From Chionoecetes opilio (lineage: Eukaryota; Arthropoda; Malacostraca; Decapoda; Majidae), in NCBI GenBank assembly GCA_016584305.1, contig JACEEZ010015314.1:8738-72737 (forward strand): a stretch of DNA of 64,000 nucleotides, written 5' to 3'. Every line of letters begins with the position of its first letter. Position 1 is the stretch's first letter. The notes beneath the pieces are model-generated. The model was not told the DNA's origin. It was given only the letters and a program-made list of their open reading frames with translations, and made no database searches. Positions 47,940 to 58,756 of this stretch are shown piece by piece. Both the position numbers and the translations under genes were made by a program.

Positions 47940-48435
47940 GAGGTGGAGAAGGAGGAGGAGGTGGAGAAGGAGGAGGAGATGGAGAAGGAGGAGGAGGTGG
48001 AGAAGGAAGAGTAGGAAAAGGAGGAGGTGGAGAAGGAAGAGGAGGAGGAGGAGGGTGGAGAAGGAGGAAGAGGTGGAGAAGGAGGAAGAGGTGGAGAAGG
48101 AGGAGGAGGAAGAGGTGGAGAAGGAGGAGGAGGTGGAGAAGGAGGAGGAGGTGGAGAATGAGGAGGAGGTGGAGAAGGAGGAGGAGGTGGAGAAGGAGGA
48201 AGAGATGGAGAAGGAGGAAGAGGTGGAGAAGGAGGAAGAGGTGGAGAATGAGGAGGAGGTGGAGAAGGAGGAGGAGGTGGAGAAGGAAGGAGAGAGATGG
48301 AGAAGGAGGAAGAGGTGGAGAATGAGGAGGAGGTGGAGAAGGAGGAAGAGGTGGAGAAGGAGGAGATGGAGACGGTGGAAGAAGTAGAGAAGGAGGAAGA
48401 GGTGGAGGAGGAGGAAGAGGTGGAGGAGGAGGAAA
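47940..48435 (+). repeat. 15-bp purine minisatellite (GTGGAGAAGGAGGAG)n
   Basis: About 33 units, codon-length period, all purine on the + strand apart from one T per unit. Glu-rich and Arg-rich ORFs reflect the repeat. Purine strands like this can form triplexes. Confidence 0.95.
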
Positions 48436-48539
48436 TTTATGAGGTTTCATACAGGAGGATGTAATTTCCCGCCTCGTGAGACATGGATGAGGAGTCTAGT
48501 TGTAACCAGGCATGCACGAGATAACACTAGTGACAGAGA

Positions 48540-48697
48540 GGAGAGAGATGAGACGAGAGGAAGAAGAGAGAAGGAGGAGAGAGGTGGAGGAGGAGGAGAG
48601 AGGGGAGGAGGGAGGTAAGAGGTATACTAGGAGGGAGTGGAATTCGGTGAGAGGTAGGGATGGAGGAGCGAGGTGAAGATGCACGAGGAAGAGAGAT

Positions 48698-48790
<93 letters not shown>

Positions 48791-48811
48791 GAGAGAGAGA
48801 GGGGAGAGAGA

Positions 48812-48884
<73 letters not shown>

Positions 48885-48885
48885 A
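48540..48885 (+). repeat. (GA)n and GAGG-rich tract
   Basis: Degenerate purine repeats grading into a nearly pure GA run at 48700-48880, followed by (AC)n at 48940-48961. Confidence 0.95.
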
Positions 48886-49155
48886 AGACAGCAACTTACT
48901 CCTCCATTTAATTACCTCAGAAAAAAACAATGAAAATAACACACACACACACACACACACAAATGTATAAATAAACACAAACTGGACAACTCAAATTCAT
49001 TCTCTTTCAAAAAAAAAAAATTATAATAACAAAAATTTCATCTCTCTCAAAAAAAATTCTTCACACAAAAAATTCCACCATTTCAAAAAATTTCATATTT
49101 CATCATTTTTTCCCACATTATTTCATCCAACGCTTAATTAATATATCTAACCACA

Positions 49156-49533
49156 TTAAACCCCTTCACGCCCAAATTTTTCCTTTACTATATAAACTCA
49201 TCTGTTGTTAGCCATAAAATTACGAAAAGTCACTGAACATACCACATTAGTTAGTGGACAAGGATACTAAACAGGTCATAGCTATAAAATATTGCTTATA
49301 GTCACTACAAATCGTCTAATGGCACCCAAATTAAATGGAAATTACGTGCTGTCAGAATTTTATGCCATTTTATGCATCATAATGGGGCCTTATGTAGCAC
49401 TGGACATAATCGCTCCTTCCGTTATGAAGATGATAGATTTATATACACACAGGAACTACCACGTGTAGGTCTCGCGGCCTCTTGTAGCTTCCTTATTTTC
49501 TTATGTTTCTTATGCTGGTCCTCAAGGGGTTAA
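49156..49533 (-). mobile_element. TTAA MITE split by a LINE B tail
   Basis: TTAAACCCCTTCACGCCC begins the element on the left and CTCAAGGGGTTAA ends it on the right. Between about 49347 and 49515 lies foreign sequence ending in the LINE B motif ACCACGTGTAGGTCTCGCGG and CTTATG repeats, so the LINE inserted into the MITE. Confidence 0.7.
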
Positions 49534-49647
49534 TTGGCACTTGGCACTGTCCGGGTCAATCTTTGTGGCACTGCTATCTATTAATGCACACAAAAAATAA
49601 TAAATAAATAAATATAATGACGTTGCAATGCGTATATATTGATACTA

Positions 49648-49852
49648 AGTCGTGTTTCTGTCGTCCAAGCACCGTCTTGGATTACGAAGACCACTCCAAT
49701 AACACTTGCTGAAATGTGTGTTCTACTGCTTTGTGATATTGTCGGCCCCTACCAAGCCTGTTGTGTTTTTGTCGCAGAAACCAATCCGTTTTAAATTGCG
49801 AGAAAAAACGGTCTTCGTACCAAGACGATGCTTGGACGACAAAAACATGGCT
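49648..49852 (-). mobile_element. Foldback element D, short copy
   Basis: Inverted arms with TGTCGTCCAAGCACCGTCTT and AAGACGATGCTTGGACGACA, as at 30135-30470, but without the outer 50 bp of the long copy. Confidence 0.7.
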
Positions 49853-49969
49853 CTATATATAAGGAGGAGGAGGAGGAGGATTTAAACATGACAATTATTT
49901 CCTTAATAATGTTATATGTTTTTTACGTACATATCATCACATGAAGAATTTGGGGGTGGTTATGAGGGG

Positions 49970-49984
49970 AGAGGAGGGGGAGAG

Positions 49985-50015
<31 letters not shown>

Positions 50016-50018
50016 GAG

Positions 50019-50114
<96 letters not shown>

Positions 50115-50156
50115 GAGAGAGGAGAAGAGAGAGAGAGAGAGAGAGAAGAGGAAGAG

Positions 50157-50198
<42 letters not shown>

Positions 50199-50210
50199 TG
50201 GGGGGAAAGA
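49970..50210 (+). repeat. (GA)n tract
   Basis: GA repeat with GAGG interruptions. ORFs rich in Arg and Glu are artefacts. Confidence 0.95.
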
Positions 50211-50420
50211 GAGAAAGTTATAGGTAGATATTCATACAGACAGACAGACAGACAGTTAAGAGCGTTTTCTGCAGGGATACAGCAAGAAAAAAGTGACCGC
50301 TTGCAAGCAAAATTTCTCTTGCTCCCCCGCAGAAAATGCCTAAAGTCACTAAGACAGTAGAGTAAGTCAGTCCAGTAAGTCAGTCGAGTAAGTCAGTAGA
50401 GTATGGTAGATTACTGTCAG

Positions 50421-50737
50421 TTCAGTTCAGTTCAGTTGTGGGTCGGGAGTCTGGCCTATTTTATCGGCACTCCCTGACGTGTTTCTTCTTGCTGTCGGGT
50501 CTTTAAGTTAGTTGTCTTCTCTTATCTGTCTTTTAATTTCTTTCTTTTTCTTTTTTTCTGGTCATCCAAAAACTGTTGATTGTTCTTTTTGCTTCTTCCA
50601 CATTCCCCTCTCCAAACAAATACTACTGCCCCCCTATAAGCCTCTCCTCCTCTAGGTAAGGTGTTGTAGCCTCCACTTTTCTTTCTTCATTACTGGTAGG
50701 TGTTGGCCCATAACAGAATTTTTCTTAAGTCCTCCTT
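50421..50737 (-). mobile_element. LINE family A 3' end in the RRP5 3' UTR
   Basis: On the minus strand it starts AAGGAGGACTTAAG and ends in repeated CTGAA. It sits between two copies of GTCAGTTCAG (50416-50425 and 50738-50747), the target duplication, the right copy of which contains the RRP5 stop codon. It has the same direction as RRP5. Confidence 0.85.
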
Positions 50738-50738
50738 G

Positions 50739-50898
50739 TCAGTTCAGAGTGGCCGCCACAAACTCCTCCACGCGCTGCTTCACCGCCTCAACACTCTGGG
50801 CATTCCCGTGCTCCTTCTCAAAGGCTAAAAACTTCTTGAAGACAAACCTCATCTTCTGGAGCTTGAGCTTGAGGCCGGTCATGCGCTCCAGGACATGT
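50739..50898 (-). CDS. PDCD11: RRP5/PDCD11 last exon
   Basis: 160 bases. The acceptor is TTTCCCAG before ACATGTCC. The first base completes an AGA codon begun in the previous exon. It encodes 52 residues: HVLERMTGLKLK, the conserved MRFVFKKFLAFEKEHG and the C-terminal VEEFVAATLN, then TGA at 50741-50739. This is the end of the HAT/TPR-like helical domain that in the RRP5 family binds other small-subunit processome proteins. The stop codon falls inside the target duplication of a LINE, so the annotated 3' UTR is LINE sequence. No disruption of coding. Confidence 0.9.
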
Positions 50899-50930
50899 CT
50901 GGGAAACGGGAAAATGGGAAATGTAAAGCT

Positions 50931-51221
50931 TTAACCCCTTCACGCCCACATCTTTCCTTGGCTATAAAAAAACTGTCTGTTGTCGAGCCATGAAATTACG
51001 AAAAGTAGCTTAAGCCCTTCACGCCCAGATCTTTCCTTTGCTATATGAAATCGTCTGTTATTAGCCATAGAATTACGAAAAGTAGCTTAATATACCAAAT
51101 GAGTAAGTGGACAAGGATACTTAACAGGTCATGTTTATAAAATATTGCTTATATTCACTAAAAATCGTCTAATGGTACACAAATTACAATGAAAATTACG
51201 TTCTGGGCCTCAAGGGGTTAA
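50931..51221 (-). mobile_element. TTAA MITE, with a partial second copy
   Basis: A partial copy, TTAACCCCTTCACGCCC at 50931-51011, is followed by a nearly complete inverted-orientation copy ending CAAGGGGTTAA at 51221. It lies in the last RRP5 intron. Confidence 0.75.
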
Positions 51222-51303
51222 GATAGAATGGAATTTTTGCCTTGTTAAAAATTATAAGCCTATAGGGGAACAGGGTTATGAGAATGGCAATGAGAGGCAA
51301 GTG

Positions 51304-51632
51304 AACATAAGAACATAAGGAAGCTACAAGAGGCCGTGAGACCTACACGTGGTAGTTCCTGTACCTAACACTACCTACATCCACCTTTCATCCCCATCCA
51401 TGAACCTATCCAGCCCTTCTTTAAAGCTCCCTAATGACTCCGCACTAACTACCTGTCTACTGAGTCCATTCCAGTCATTCACCACCCTATTTGTGAACCA
51501 GTGTCTCCCTATTTCTTTTTTAAATCTATGCTTTTCCAGCTTGAATCCGTGACTTCTTGTTCTACCCTGGTTAATAGCCGTAAGGACTTTTCCTACCTCT
51601 CCTTTATTAAATCCCTTGACCCAGTGGCTCAC
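51304..51632 (-). mobile_element. LINE family B 3' fragment in RRP5 intron
   Basis: The minus strand is open from 51632 to 51375 and encodes the LINE C terminus (GFNKGEVGKVL, RVVNDWNGLSRQVVSAESLG, FKEGLDRFMDGDERW), then the 3' tail with CACGTGTAGGTCTCACGG and CTTATG. It begins within about 15 bases of the donor of the RRP5 exon at 51633 and lies in the same direction as the gene. Confidence 0.85.
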
Positions 51633-51798
51633 CTTGCACCTTCAATGTCCTTGTTCTTGGCCAGCAGGTCCACATACACACTCCAGATGTCCATGCGCTT
51701 ACAGTAGCTGCTCAGTAGGGACTCGAAGATGGTACGGCCGCGCTCCATCTCACCGTAGCGGAACTCCAGCTGGCCAAAGCGGTTGATCAGCTCCACAT
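51633..51798 (-). CDS. PDCD11: RRP5/PDCD11 exon, HAT repeats
   Basis: 166 bases, between an acceptor TTTGTGTCAG and a donor AAG|GTGAGC. It encodes HVELINRFGQLEFRYGEMER with the split His codon, then SYCKRMDIWSVYVDLLAKN. This is a typical half-a-TPR (HAT) repeat with conserved aromatic positions (W-x-x-Y). Both split codons fit the neighbouring exons. Intact. Confidence 0.92.
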
Positions 51799-51821
51799 CT
51801 GACACAAATAACAACATAAGC

Positions 51822-52242
51822 TTAACCCTTCACGCCCAGATCTTTCCTTGGCTAAAAACAAAATGTCTGTTGTTAGCCATAAAATTACCAAGTCACTTAA
51901 CCCCTTGAGACCCAGAACGTAATTTCCATTGTTATTTGGGTGACATTAGATGATTTTTAGTGACTATAAGCAATATTTTATAGCTATGACCTGTTTAGTA
52001 TCCTTGTCCACTGACTAATTTGGTATATTTGGTTACTTTTCTTAATTTTATGGCTAACAACAGACAATTTTATATAGCCAAGGAAAGATCTGGGCGTGAA
52101 GGGGTGAATATACCAAATTAGTTAGTGGACAAGGATACTAAACAGGTCATACGTATCTATAAATTATTGCTTATATTCATTACAATTGTCTAATGGTACT
52201 CAAATTACAATGGAAATTACGTTCTGGGTCTCAAGGGGTTAA
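51822..52242. mobile_element. Cluster of TTAA MITE copies
   Basis: At least three partial copies in alternating orientation (51822-51895 minus, 51897-52110 plus, 52110-52242 minus), joined without spacers. This suggests nested insertion at TTAA or recombination between copies. Confidence 0.65.
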
Positions 52243-52404
52243 CATGCATAGAGATATATTTCTAGGTCACAGGGGACGGGTCAAAAAACAAATCCTAATA
52301 AATATTAATAAGTTCGGGAAAATGGCTTTACCAACATTTATACGTATTTATATTTATATTTTTATTTTTATTTATATTTGTAAAGGAATATTTCCGACAC
52401 GCTG

Positions 52405-52665
52405 TACTGTAGATAACACTATAGTCGCCAGTCACTCGCCACTGCACCAATGTCGCCAGGCACAATATATTACGAATTCTAGCATCACTACAGACTTCTA
52501 CGTGCCACTTAAGACATGTAGTGTGATGTACATAATATAAACTACTGTGCATGCATCTTCAGCGACACATAAAAGTCTGTAGTGATGCTAAAATTTGTAA
52601 TATATTGTACCTGGCGACATTAGTGCAGTGGCGAGTGACTGGCGACTATAGTGTTATCTACGGTA
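52405..52665. mobile_element. Foldback MITE, family C, TA-flanked
   Basis: About 100-bp arms starting CTGTAGATAACACTATAGTC and CCGTAGATAACACTATAGTC (minus), flanked by TA on both sides. It lies within the RRP5 intron between 51799 and 53135. Confidence 0.85.
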
Positions 52666-53135
52666 GCCTATAATGGCAATGCCTATAATGGCAGTAAAAC
52701 CCAGCCTTGCAACACTCACATAAGAACACAAGAACATAAGGCCTATAATGGCAACAGTGCATTTTTTAAGCCAACCTTACTGGGCGACATTCTTTGGCTA
52801 GCCAGAGAGGTCAAGGCCTACCTGTTAAAATATAGTTTTTTGGATACATCAACTTCACCCTTTTGTATGTTGTGTATAAATAAAGATTCTATGCAGTAAT
52901 AAGAATGCACTTCTGGATCTAACACACACAGATATGATGAACTATTGTATCCAGGAAGGATTTTATGAACATATATCTTGTCGCCCAGTAGCAAAAAAAA
53001 ATTCTTCCTGGGCGACAGTTTTTCATCACTGGGAGACATTTTGGTTGCCCAGTTAGCATGTTAAAAAATGCACTGAATGGCAGTGTACATATTGTAGCCT
53101 ATAGTGGCAGTAAAACCCGGCCTTGCAACACTCAC

Positions 53136-53289
53136 GGTCCTTCTTGTGGAGGGAAGTGAGGGCGCGGTCCAGGTAGTGGCGTCCCTCCTTCACCATGCCG
53201 TGGCTGAAGAAGAAGATGCCAGCCTTGCTCCACACGCCAGGCTCATCACTGAACTTCTTACTCACGTTGTAGTACACTTTCTCCGCCTC
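53136..53289 (-). CDS. PDCD11: RRP5/PDCD11 exon, HAT repeats
   Basis: 154 bases, acceptor GTTTCCAG and donor ACC|GTGAGT. Reads EAEKVYYNVSKKF, then EPGVWSKAGIFFFSHG and ALTSLHKKD. HAT-type helical repeat. The final C joins AT of the next exon to make His. Intact. The intron bases just after the donor are repeated at about 52680-52720, giving a decoy donor copy downstream. Confidence 0.92.
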
Positions 53290-53358
53290 CTGGAAACCCA
53301 CACCAACATTTAATATAAGCTTAAATATCATCCACAGTTTCGTCTTCCATAATATCAC

Positions 53359-53569
53359 GTAATCCCTTCACGACCAGATCTTTCCTTGGCTATATGAAAT
53401 TGTATGTTGTCGAGCCATAAAATTATGAAGTCACTGAATATACCAAATAAGTTAGTGAACAAGGATACTATACAGGTCATAGCTATAAAACATTGCTTAT
53501 AGTCACTAAAAATTGTCTAATGGTACCCAAATTACAATGGAAATTACGTTTTGGGTCTCAAGGGGTTAA
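53359..53569 (-). mobile_element. TTAA MITE, inverted partner of 58052-58263
   Basis: The family match runs the full length. Flanking sequence to about 53650 also matches the flank of the + oriented copy at 57965-58051, so MITE and neighbour were duplicated together in inverted orientation. Confidence 0.8.
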
Positions 53570-53650
53570 CATCCATTAAGTTTGGTCATTGTTGTGTCTT
53601 GTGGCAATTTCTGCGAGACATTTATTTATTTTCTTCCAACCCCTGATGCA

Positions 53651-53652
<2 letters not shown>

Positions 53653-53730
<78 letters not shown>
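53653..53730 (+). repeat. (CT)n microsatellite in RRP5 intron
   Basis: About 78 bp of pure CT. The rest of this intron, 53731-54404, holds a MITE fragment (54120-54203) that is an inverted copy of 53337-53425, and no exon-like sequence. Confidence 0.95.
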
Positions 53731-53734
<4 letters not shown>

Positions 53735-54404
53735 TCCTGGGCCTCAAGGGGTTAATGGGCACAAAATGTCATGGTTTACTAAAATATATAAATTGGCTAT
53801 GAATGGTCTAGGTCAGTGGTCTACAACCCTTAATGCTGTGCTCCACCCTAGTAGTGATTGGGTAACAGCTGTCCACCACAATTTTTTTCTCTCTTTAAAA
53901 TCTCACGCTCTGACATTTTCAATCTAACTACTGTCTATCATTCTACAATATATATAGATAGGAAAAGGCAACTTCACTCTCATTTTAAATTTACAGTTTA
54001 CATATTTTTCTGTATAATAATAACACAGGGTCTAACACTATAACCATACAAGGAAAAGTTAACCTTATTAAAAAGTGAACACCTTCGGAATTCCAGAGCA
54101 AATGCATTTTTTTTCATGAAACTAAATTGTAACTAAATTTTATGGCTCGACAACATACAATTTCATATAGCAAAGGAAAGATCTGGTCGTGAAGGGGTTA
54201 CGTGATATTATGGAAGACGTAAAATTGTACCTAATATGCGTTCGTTATGTTTGGTCATCCAGAAAACAAACACTTTTCCTTCAAGAAACAAAAATCCGTG
54301 GCCTGGCTGCTGTTACAATGTGTCTGCTGTCAGCTTATATCGAGGCATCAGACAATTTTAAAGTGCAACCCGCATTTAATAAGAGGATCCAAATTCAGCC
54401 TCAC

Positions 54405-54635
54405 CTTCAGTTTGTTGCTCTCGGCATAGACCATGGCCATGGCCAGGTGGATCTTGAGGTGGTCGTTGGTGGCCAGCGCCTCCTTGTATGCCACGGCCAC
54501 ACTCTCCGGCCCTCCGTACATCACCTCCAGCCGCAGCAACACCGTCCACACGTTGAGGCGCTCCTCCTCCTCCTCGGCGCTCATCACCGCCAGGGCGCGC
54601 TGAGCCACACCCTTGGCTTTGTCCACCTCAGCACT
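54405..54635 (-). CDS. PDCD11: RRP5/PDCD11 exon, HAT repeats
   Basis: 231 bases, 77 codons, phase 0 at both ends, acceptor TATGTTGCAG and donor AAG|GTGAGG. Reads SAEVDKAKGVAQRAL, then ERLNVWTVLLRLEVMYGGPES and VYAESNKLK. The LNVW...LLRLE...YG pattern is the best conserved HAT signature of RRP5. Intact. Confidence 0.93.
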
Positions 54636-54847
54636 CTGCAACATATAAATAATACAGTCAAACCTCGGGTCTCAAACGTCTCCCTTTTCGAACAAATCGG
54701 TTCACAAACAGAATTTAAAACTCATAATTGCGCCGGTTGCCGTACGATAACTTGGTTGCCGAACAATTTTTTTTTTTTTTTTTTTTTTTTACATGACAAA
54801 GGACTGGCCAAGGGCACAACAAAAAGAGGTAACACAAAGCCGATAAG

Positions 54848-55795
54848 TTGCCAGTCCCTATAAACAAAACAGTCCCTATAAACAAAACAGTCCCTATAAA
54901 CAAAACAGTCCCTATAAAGAAAACAGTCCCTATAAAGAAAACAGTCTCTATAAAGAAAACAGTCCCTATAAAGAAAAGTCCCTATAAAGAAAACAGTCCC
55001 TATAAAGAAAACAGTCCCTATAAAGAAAACAGTCCCTATAAAGAAAACAGTCCCTATAAAGAAAACAGTCCCTATAAAGAAAACAGTCCCTATAAAGAAA
55101 ACAGTCCCTATAAAGAAAACAGTCCCTATAAAGAAAACAGTCCCTATAAAGAAAACAGTCCCTATAAAGAAAACAGTCCCTATAAAGAAAAACCAAGGTC
55201 CCTATAAAAAAACAGTCCCTATAAAGAAAAGTCCCTATAAAGAAAACAGTCCCTATAAAGAAAACAGTCCCTATAAAAAAACAGTCCCTATAAAGAAAAC
55301 AGTCCCTATAAAAAGTCTATAAGAACAGTCCCTATAAAGAAAACAGTCCCTATAAAGAAAACAGTCCCTATAAAGAAAACAGTCCCTATAAAGAAAACAG
55401 TCCCTATAAAGAAAAGTCCCTATAAAGAAAACAGTCCCTATAAAGAAAACAGTCCCTATAAAGAAAACAGTCCCTATAAAGAAAACAGTCCCTATAAAGA
55501 AAACAGTCCCTATAAAGAAAACAGTCCCTATAAACAAAACAGTCCTATAAAGAAAACAGTCCCTATAAAGAAAACAGTCCCTATAGAAACGTCCTATAGA
55601 AAACAGTCCCTATAAAGAAAACAGTCCCTATAAAGAAAACAGTCCCTATAAAGAAAAGTCCCTATAAAGAAAACAGTCCCTATAAAGAAAATCCCTATAA
55701 AGAAAACAGTCCCTATAAAGAAAACAGTCCCTATAAAGAAAACAGTCCCTATAAAGAAAACAGTCCCTATAAAGAAACAGTCCCTATAAAAAAAC
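54848..55795 (+). repeat. 18-bp minisatellite (CAGTCCCTATAAAGAAAA)n in RRP5 intron
   Basis: About 50 units. Each holds a TATAAAG word on the + strand. Codon-length period gives spurious ORFs. The right end decays into poor-quality sequence at 55800-56640 that mixes this repeat with GA repeats. Confidence 0.95.
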
Positions 55796-55799
55796 AGTT

Positions 55800-56640
55800 A
55801 TAAAGAATCAAAAGAATAATCTATAAAAAAAGCCCATAAAAATAATCTATAAGAAATAGTCTATAAGACAGTCAGAAAGAAAGAGTAAGAAACAGCCCAG
55901 AAAGATAGACAGCAAGAACAGCATAAGAGAACAGTCCATAAGAGAAAACAGCTATGAAAGAAGACAGTCATAAAGAAAAGCAGAGCTATAAGAGAAGCAA
56001 AAGAAACAGCAGAGAGAGAGAGACAGCCCAGTAAGAAGAACGCGCCATAAGAAAAGATAAAGAGAGAACGAGTCATAAGAAAAAGTCATAAGAGAAGAGA
56101 GAGCGAAGAGAGAGAAAGTCCTAAGAGAAACAGTCCTATGAGAGAGAAGACAGATAAGAGAAGAAGAGAGTTATAGAGGAAAATATATGAGGGAACAAGC
56201 CAAGAATAACATGTACCTCAGTAAGAAAAGCTATGAAACTATCCAGAACGGTCCCTATAGTGGATAGCTGTCCTTAAGACAGCGCCTACAAAAACTCAGG
56301 CCGACTATTAAGACGTCCCTTACCGCACGCCTACCGCGAACTACAGTCTGTAAGAACAGCCCTCTCCGTCCTAGACAGCCCTGACATGACCATGCAAACC
56401 TGCGCTGCCTTAAGTTAATTCGCGGAAAAAAAAATCTAATAAAATAAGCCTATAAAAAAACATCTAAAAAAAAATGGCCCAGAAGAGAGAACGAGAGTAG
56501 AGAGAGAAGAAGAGAAGTCTATGAAAGAAACAGTCCATAAGAGAAGAGAAGTCCCTATAAAGAAAGACAGTCTATAAGAGAAAAGCCCTAAACAAAAAAA
56601 AAAAAAAGAAGAGATAAAAGATTAATAAAGAAGATTTTAA
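55800..56640. other. Poor-quality sequence with a corrupted copy of an RRP5 exon
   Basis: 56188-56430 follows 57085-57300 motif by motif (ATGAGGGAACAAG, TACCTC, ATCCAG, CATGCAA, CCTGCGCTG) at low identity. It is best explained as badly merged reads. Confidence 0.6.
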
Positions 56641-56649
56641 CTAAATTAC

Positions 56650-57075
<426 letters not shown>

Positions 57076-57117
57076 GGCTAAGAATAATGAGGGAACAAGG
57101 CAAGAATGCATTGTTAC

Positions 57118-57275
57118 CTCGAGGTAGAAGCTGATGAACTGTATCCAGACGGCGAGAGAGTTGGGACGTTCTGTAGCAGGCCTCAAACTCAGGGCGATGG
57201 GGTCGCTGCCGCCAGCCGCGACACCTCAGCGGTGCAGCCGCGCCCTCGCGCCGTGCTGCACCATGCAACCTGCGC
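57118..57275 (-). CDS. PDCD11: RRP5/PDCD11 exon, start of HAT domain (frame damaged)
   Basis: Donor GAG|GTAACA at 57118. Reading back from it the frame gives NSLAVWIQFISFYLE, the first HAT motif of the family. Upstream a different frame gives EVSRLAAATPSPEFEA, so at least one indel lies near 57170-57185. The acceptor was not fixed: GCGCAG near 57270 is one candidate. In relatives a Lys/Glu-rich linker precedes this motif. It is not recognisable here, which may reflect sequence errors, since the block 55.8-57.3 kb is poor. Confidence 0.65.
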
Positions 57276-57328
57276 TGACGTTGGTTTTTGCGGGGAGAAA
57301 TAAGAAAAATAAAATAATGAAGAATAAT

Positions 57329-57360
<32 letters not shown>

Positions 57361-57578
57361 GAGGAGAGAGAGAGAGAGAGAGAGAGAAGAATGAGGGAAA
57401 GAAGATAAGTAGAGGTAGAGGAGAACTGATCAGAGGAGAGAGGAGGAGTGAGAGAGGAACTAGGGCAGAGGAGAGTGTGGAGCGCGAAGAGCAGGGAGAC
57501 GCGAGACGCGGAGAAGAACTGAGTGAGATGGGCGGGAAGATGAGAAGATAGAAAGAGTAGAAGAGAAGAATGAGAGAG

Positions 57579-57689
<111 letters not shown>

Positions 57690-57752
57690 AAGGAAAGACA
57701 TGACAATAACTTTAAAATCCTTTATGCCTTGTGAATCTCTTTAATTTGTCTG

Positions 57753-57890
<138 letters not shown>

Positions 57891-58051
57891 TAGCATGGCA
57901 ATAACTTTAAAATCCTGTATGCCTTGTGAATCTCTATTAATCTGTCTGCATCATCATCATCATCATCATCATCATCAGGGGTTGGAAGAAAATAAATAAA
58001 AGTCTCGCAGAAATTGCCACAAGAAACAACAATGACCAAACTTAATGGATG

Positions 58052-58263
58052 TTAACCCCTTGAGACCCAAAACATAATTTCCATTGTAATTTGGGTACCA
58101 TTAGACAATTTTTAGTGACTATAAGCAATGTTTTATAGATATGACCTGTTTAATATCCTTGTCCACTAACTAATGTGGTATATTCAGTGACTTATCGTAA
58201 TTTTATGGCTAACAACAGACAATTTTATATAGCAAAGGAAAGATCTGGGCGTGAAGGGGTTAA
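58052..58263 (+). mobile_element. TTAA MITE, complete reference copy
   Basis: 212 bp from TTAACCCCTTGAGACCCA to GATCTGGGCGTGAAGGGGTTAA. Inverted ends match at about 19 of 23 positions, with TTAA on both sides. Intron of RRP5. A second copy in the opposite direction, 58277-58488, follows at once. Confidence 0.85.
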
Positions 58264-58276
58264 GAGACCAGATACA

Positions 58277-58488
58277 TATTTACCTTCACGCCCAGATCTT
58301 TCCTTTGCTATATAAAATTGTCTGTTGTTAGCCTTAAAATTATGAAAAGTGACTGAATATACCAAATTAGTCAGTGGACAAGGATACTAAACAGGTCATA
58401 TCTATAAAATATTGCTTATATTCACAAAAAAACGTTTAATGGTACCCAAATTACAATTGAAATTACGTTCTGGGTCTCAAGGGGTTAA
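58277..58488 (-). mobile_element. TTAA MITE, opposite orientation
   Basis: Ends in CAAGGGGTTAA at 58488 and is followed by a stub of a further copy (58488-58515, AAGATCTGGGCGTGAAGGGG). The sequence TTAAGAGAC repeats after 58260 and after 58510, showing a small duplication that ends just before the donor of the exon at 58536. Confidence 0.8.
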
Positions 58489-58535
58489 GGAAAGATCTGG
58501 GCGTGAAGGGGTTAAGAGACAACATGCATATTTAC

Positions 58536-58727
58536 CTTGAGCGTGTCTTCATCGTCGGTGTCGGAGGCGTCGTCGAGGTGCGGGTGTTGGGGCGTGTCGG
58601 GTACCTCCCACACAAAGCCACTCTTGAGGCTGAGGCAAGGCTTGACACACTCACTGCTACTGCTCGCCTCCTCCATAACACTGTCACTGCCCGCCGCCTC
58701 CTCCTCCTCCTCCTCTTCCTCTTCCTT
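58536..58727 (-). CDS. PDCD11: RRP5/PDCD11 exon, acidic linker
   Basis: 192 bases, 64 codons, phase 0 at both ends. The acceptor is TGTCTTTCAG, the donor AAG|GTAAAT. It starts with Lys and nine Glu codons. Then comes SLKSGFVWEV, the conserved GF-W motif found between S1 and HAT parts in the family, followed by an Asp/Ser-rich DDASDTDDED run. A flexible linker. Intact. Confidence 0.9.
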
Positions 58728-58756
58728 CTGAAAGACAACACAACCATAATCCACTT

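Noticed and set aside
47923..48387. Arg/Glu-rich ORF of 154 codons
   Set aside because: Translation of the 15-bp purine minisatellite. No start context or flanking coding sequence.
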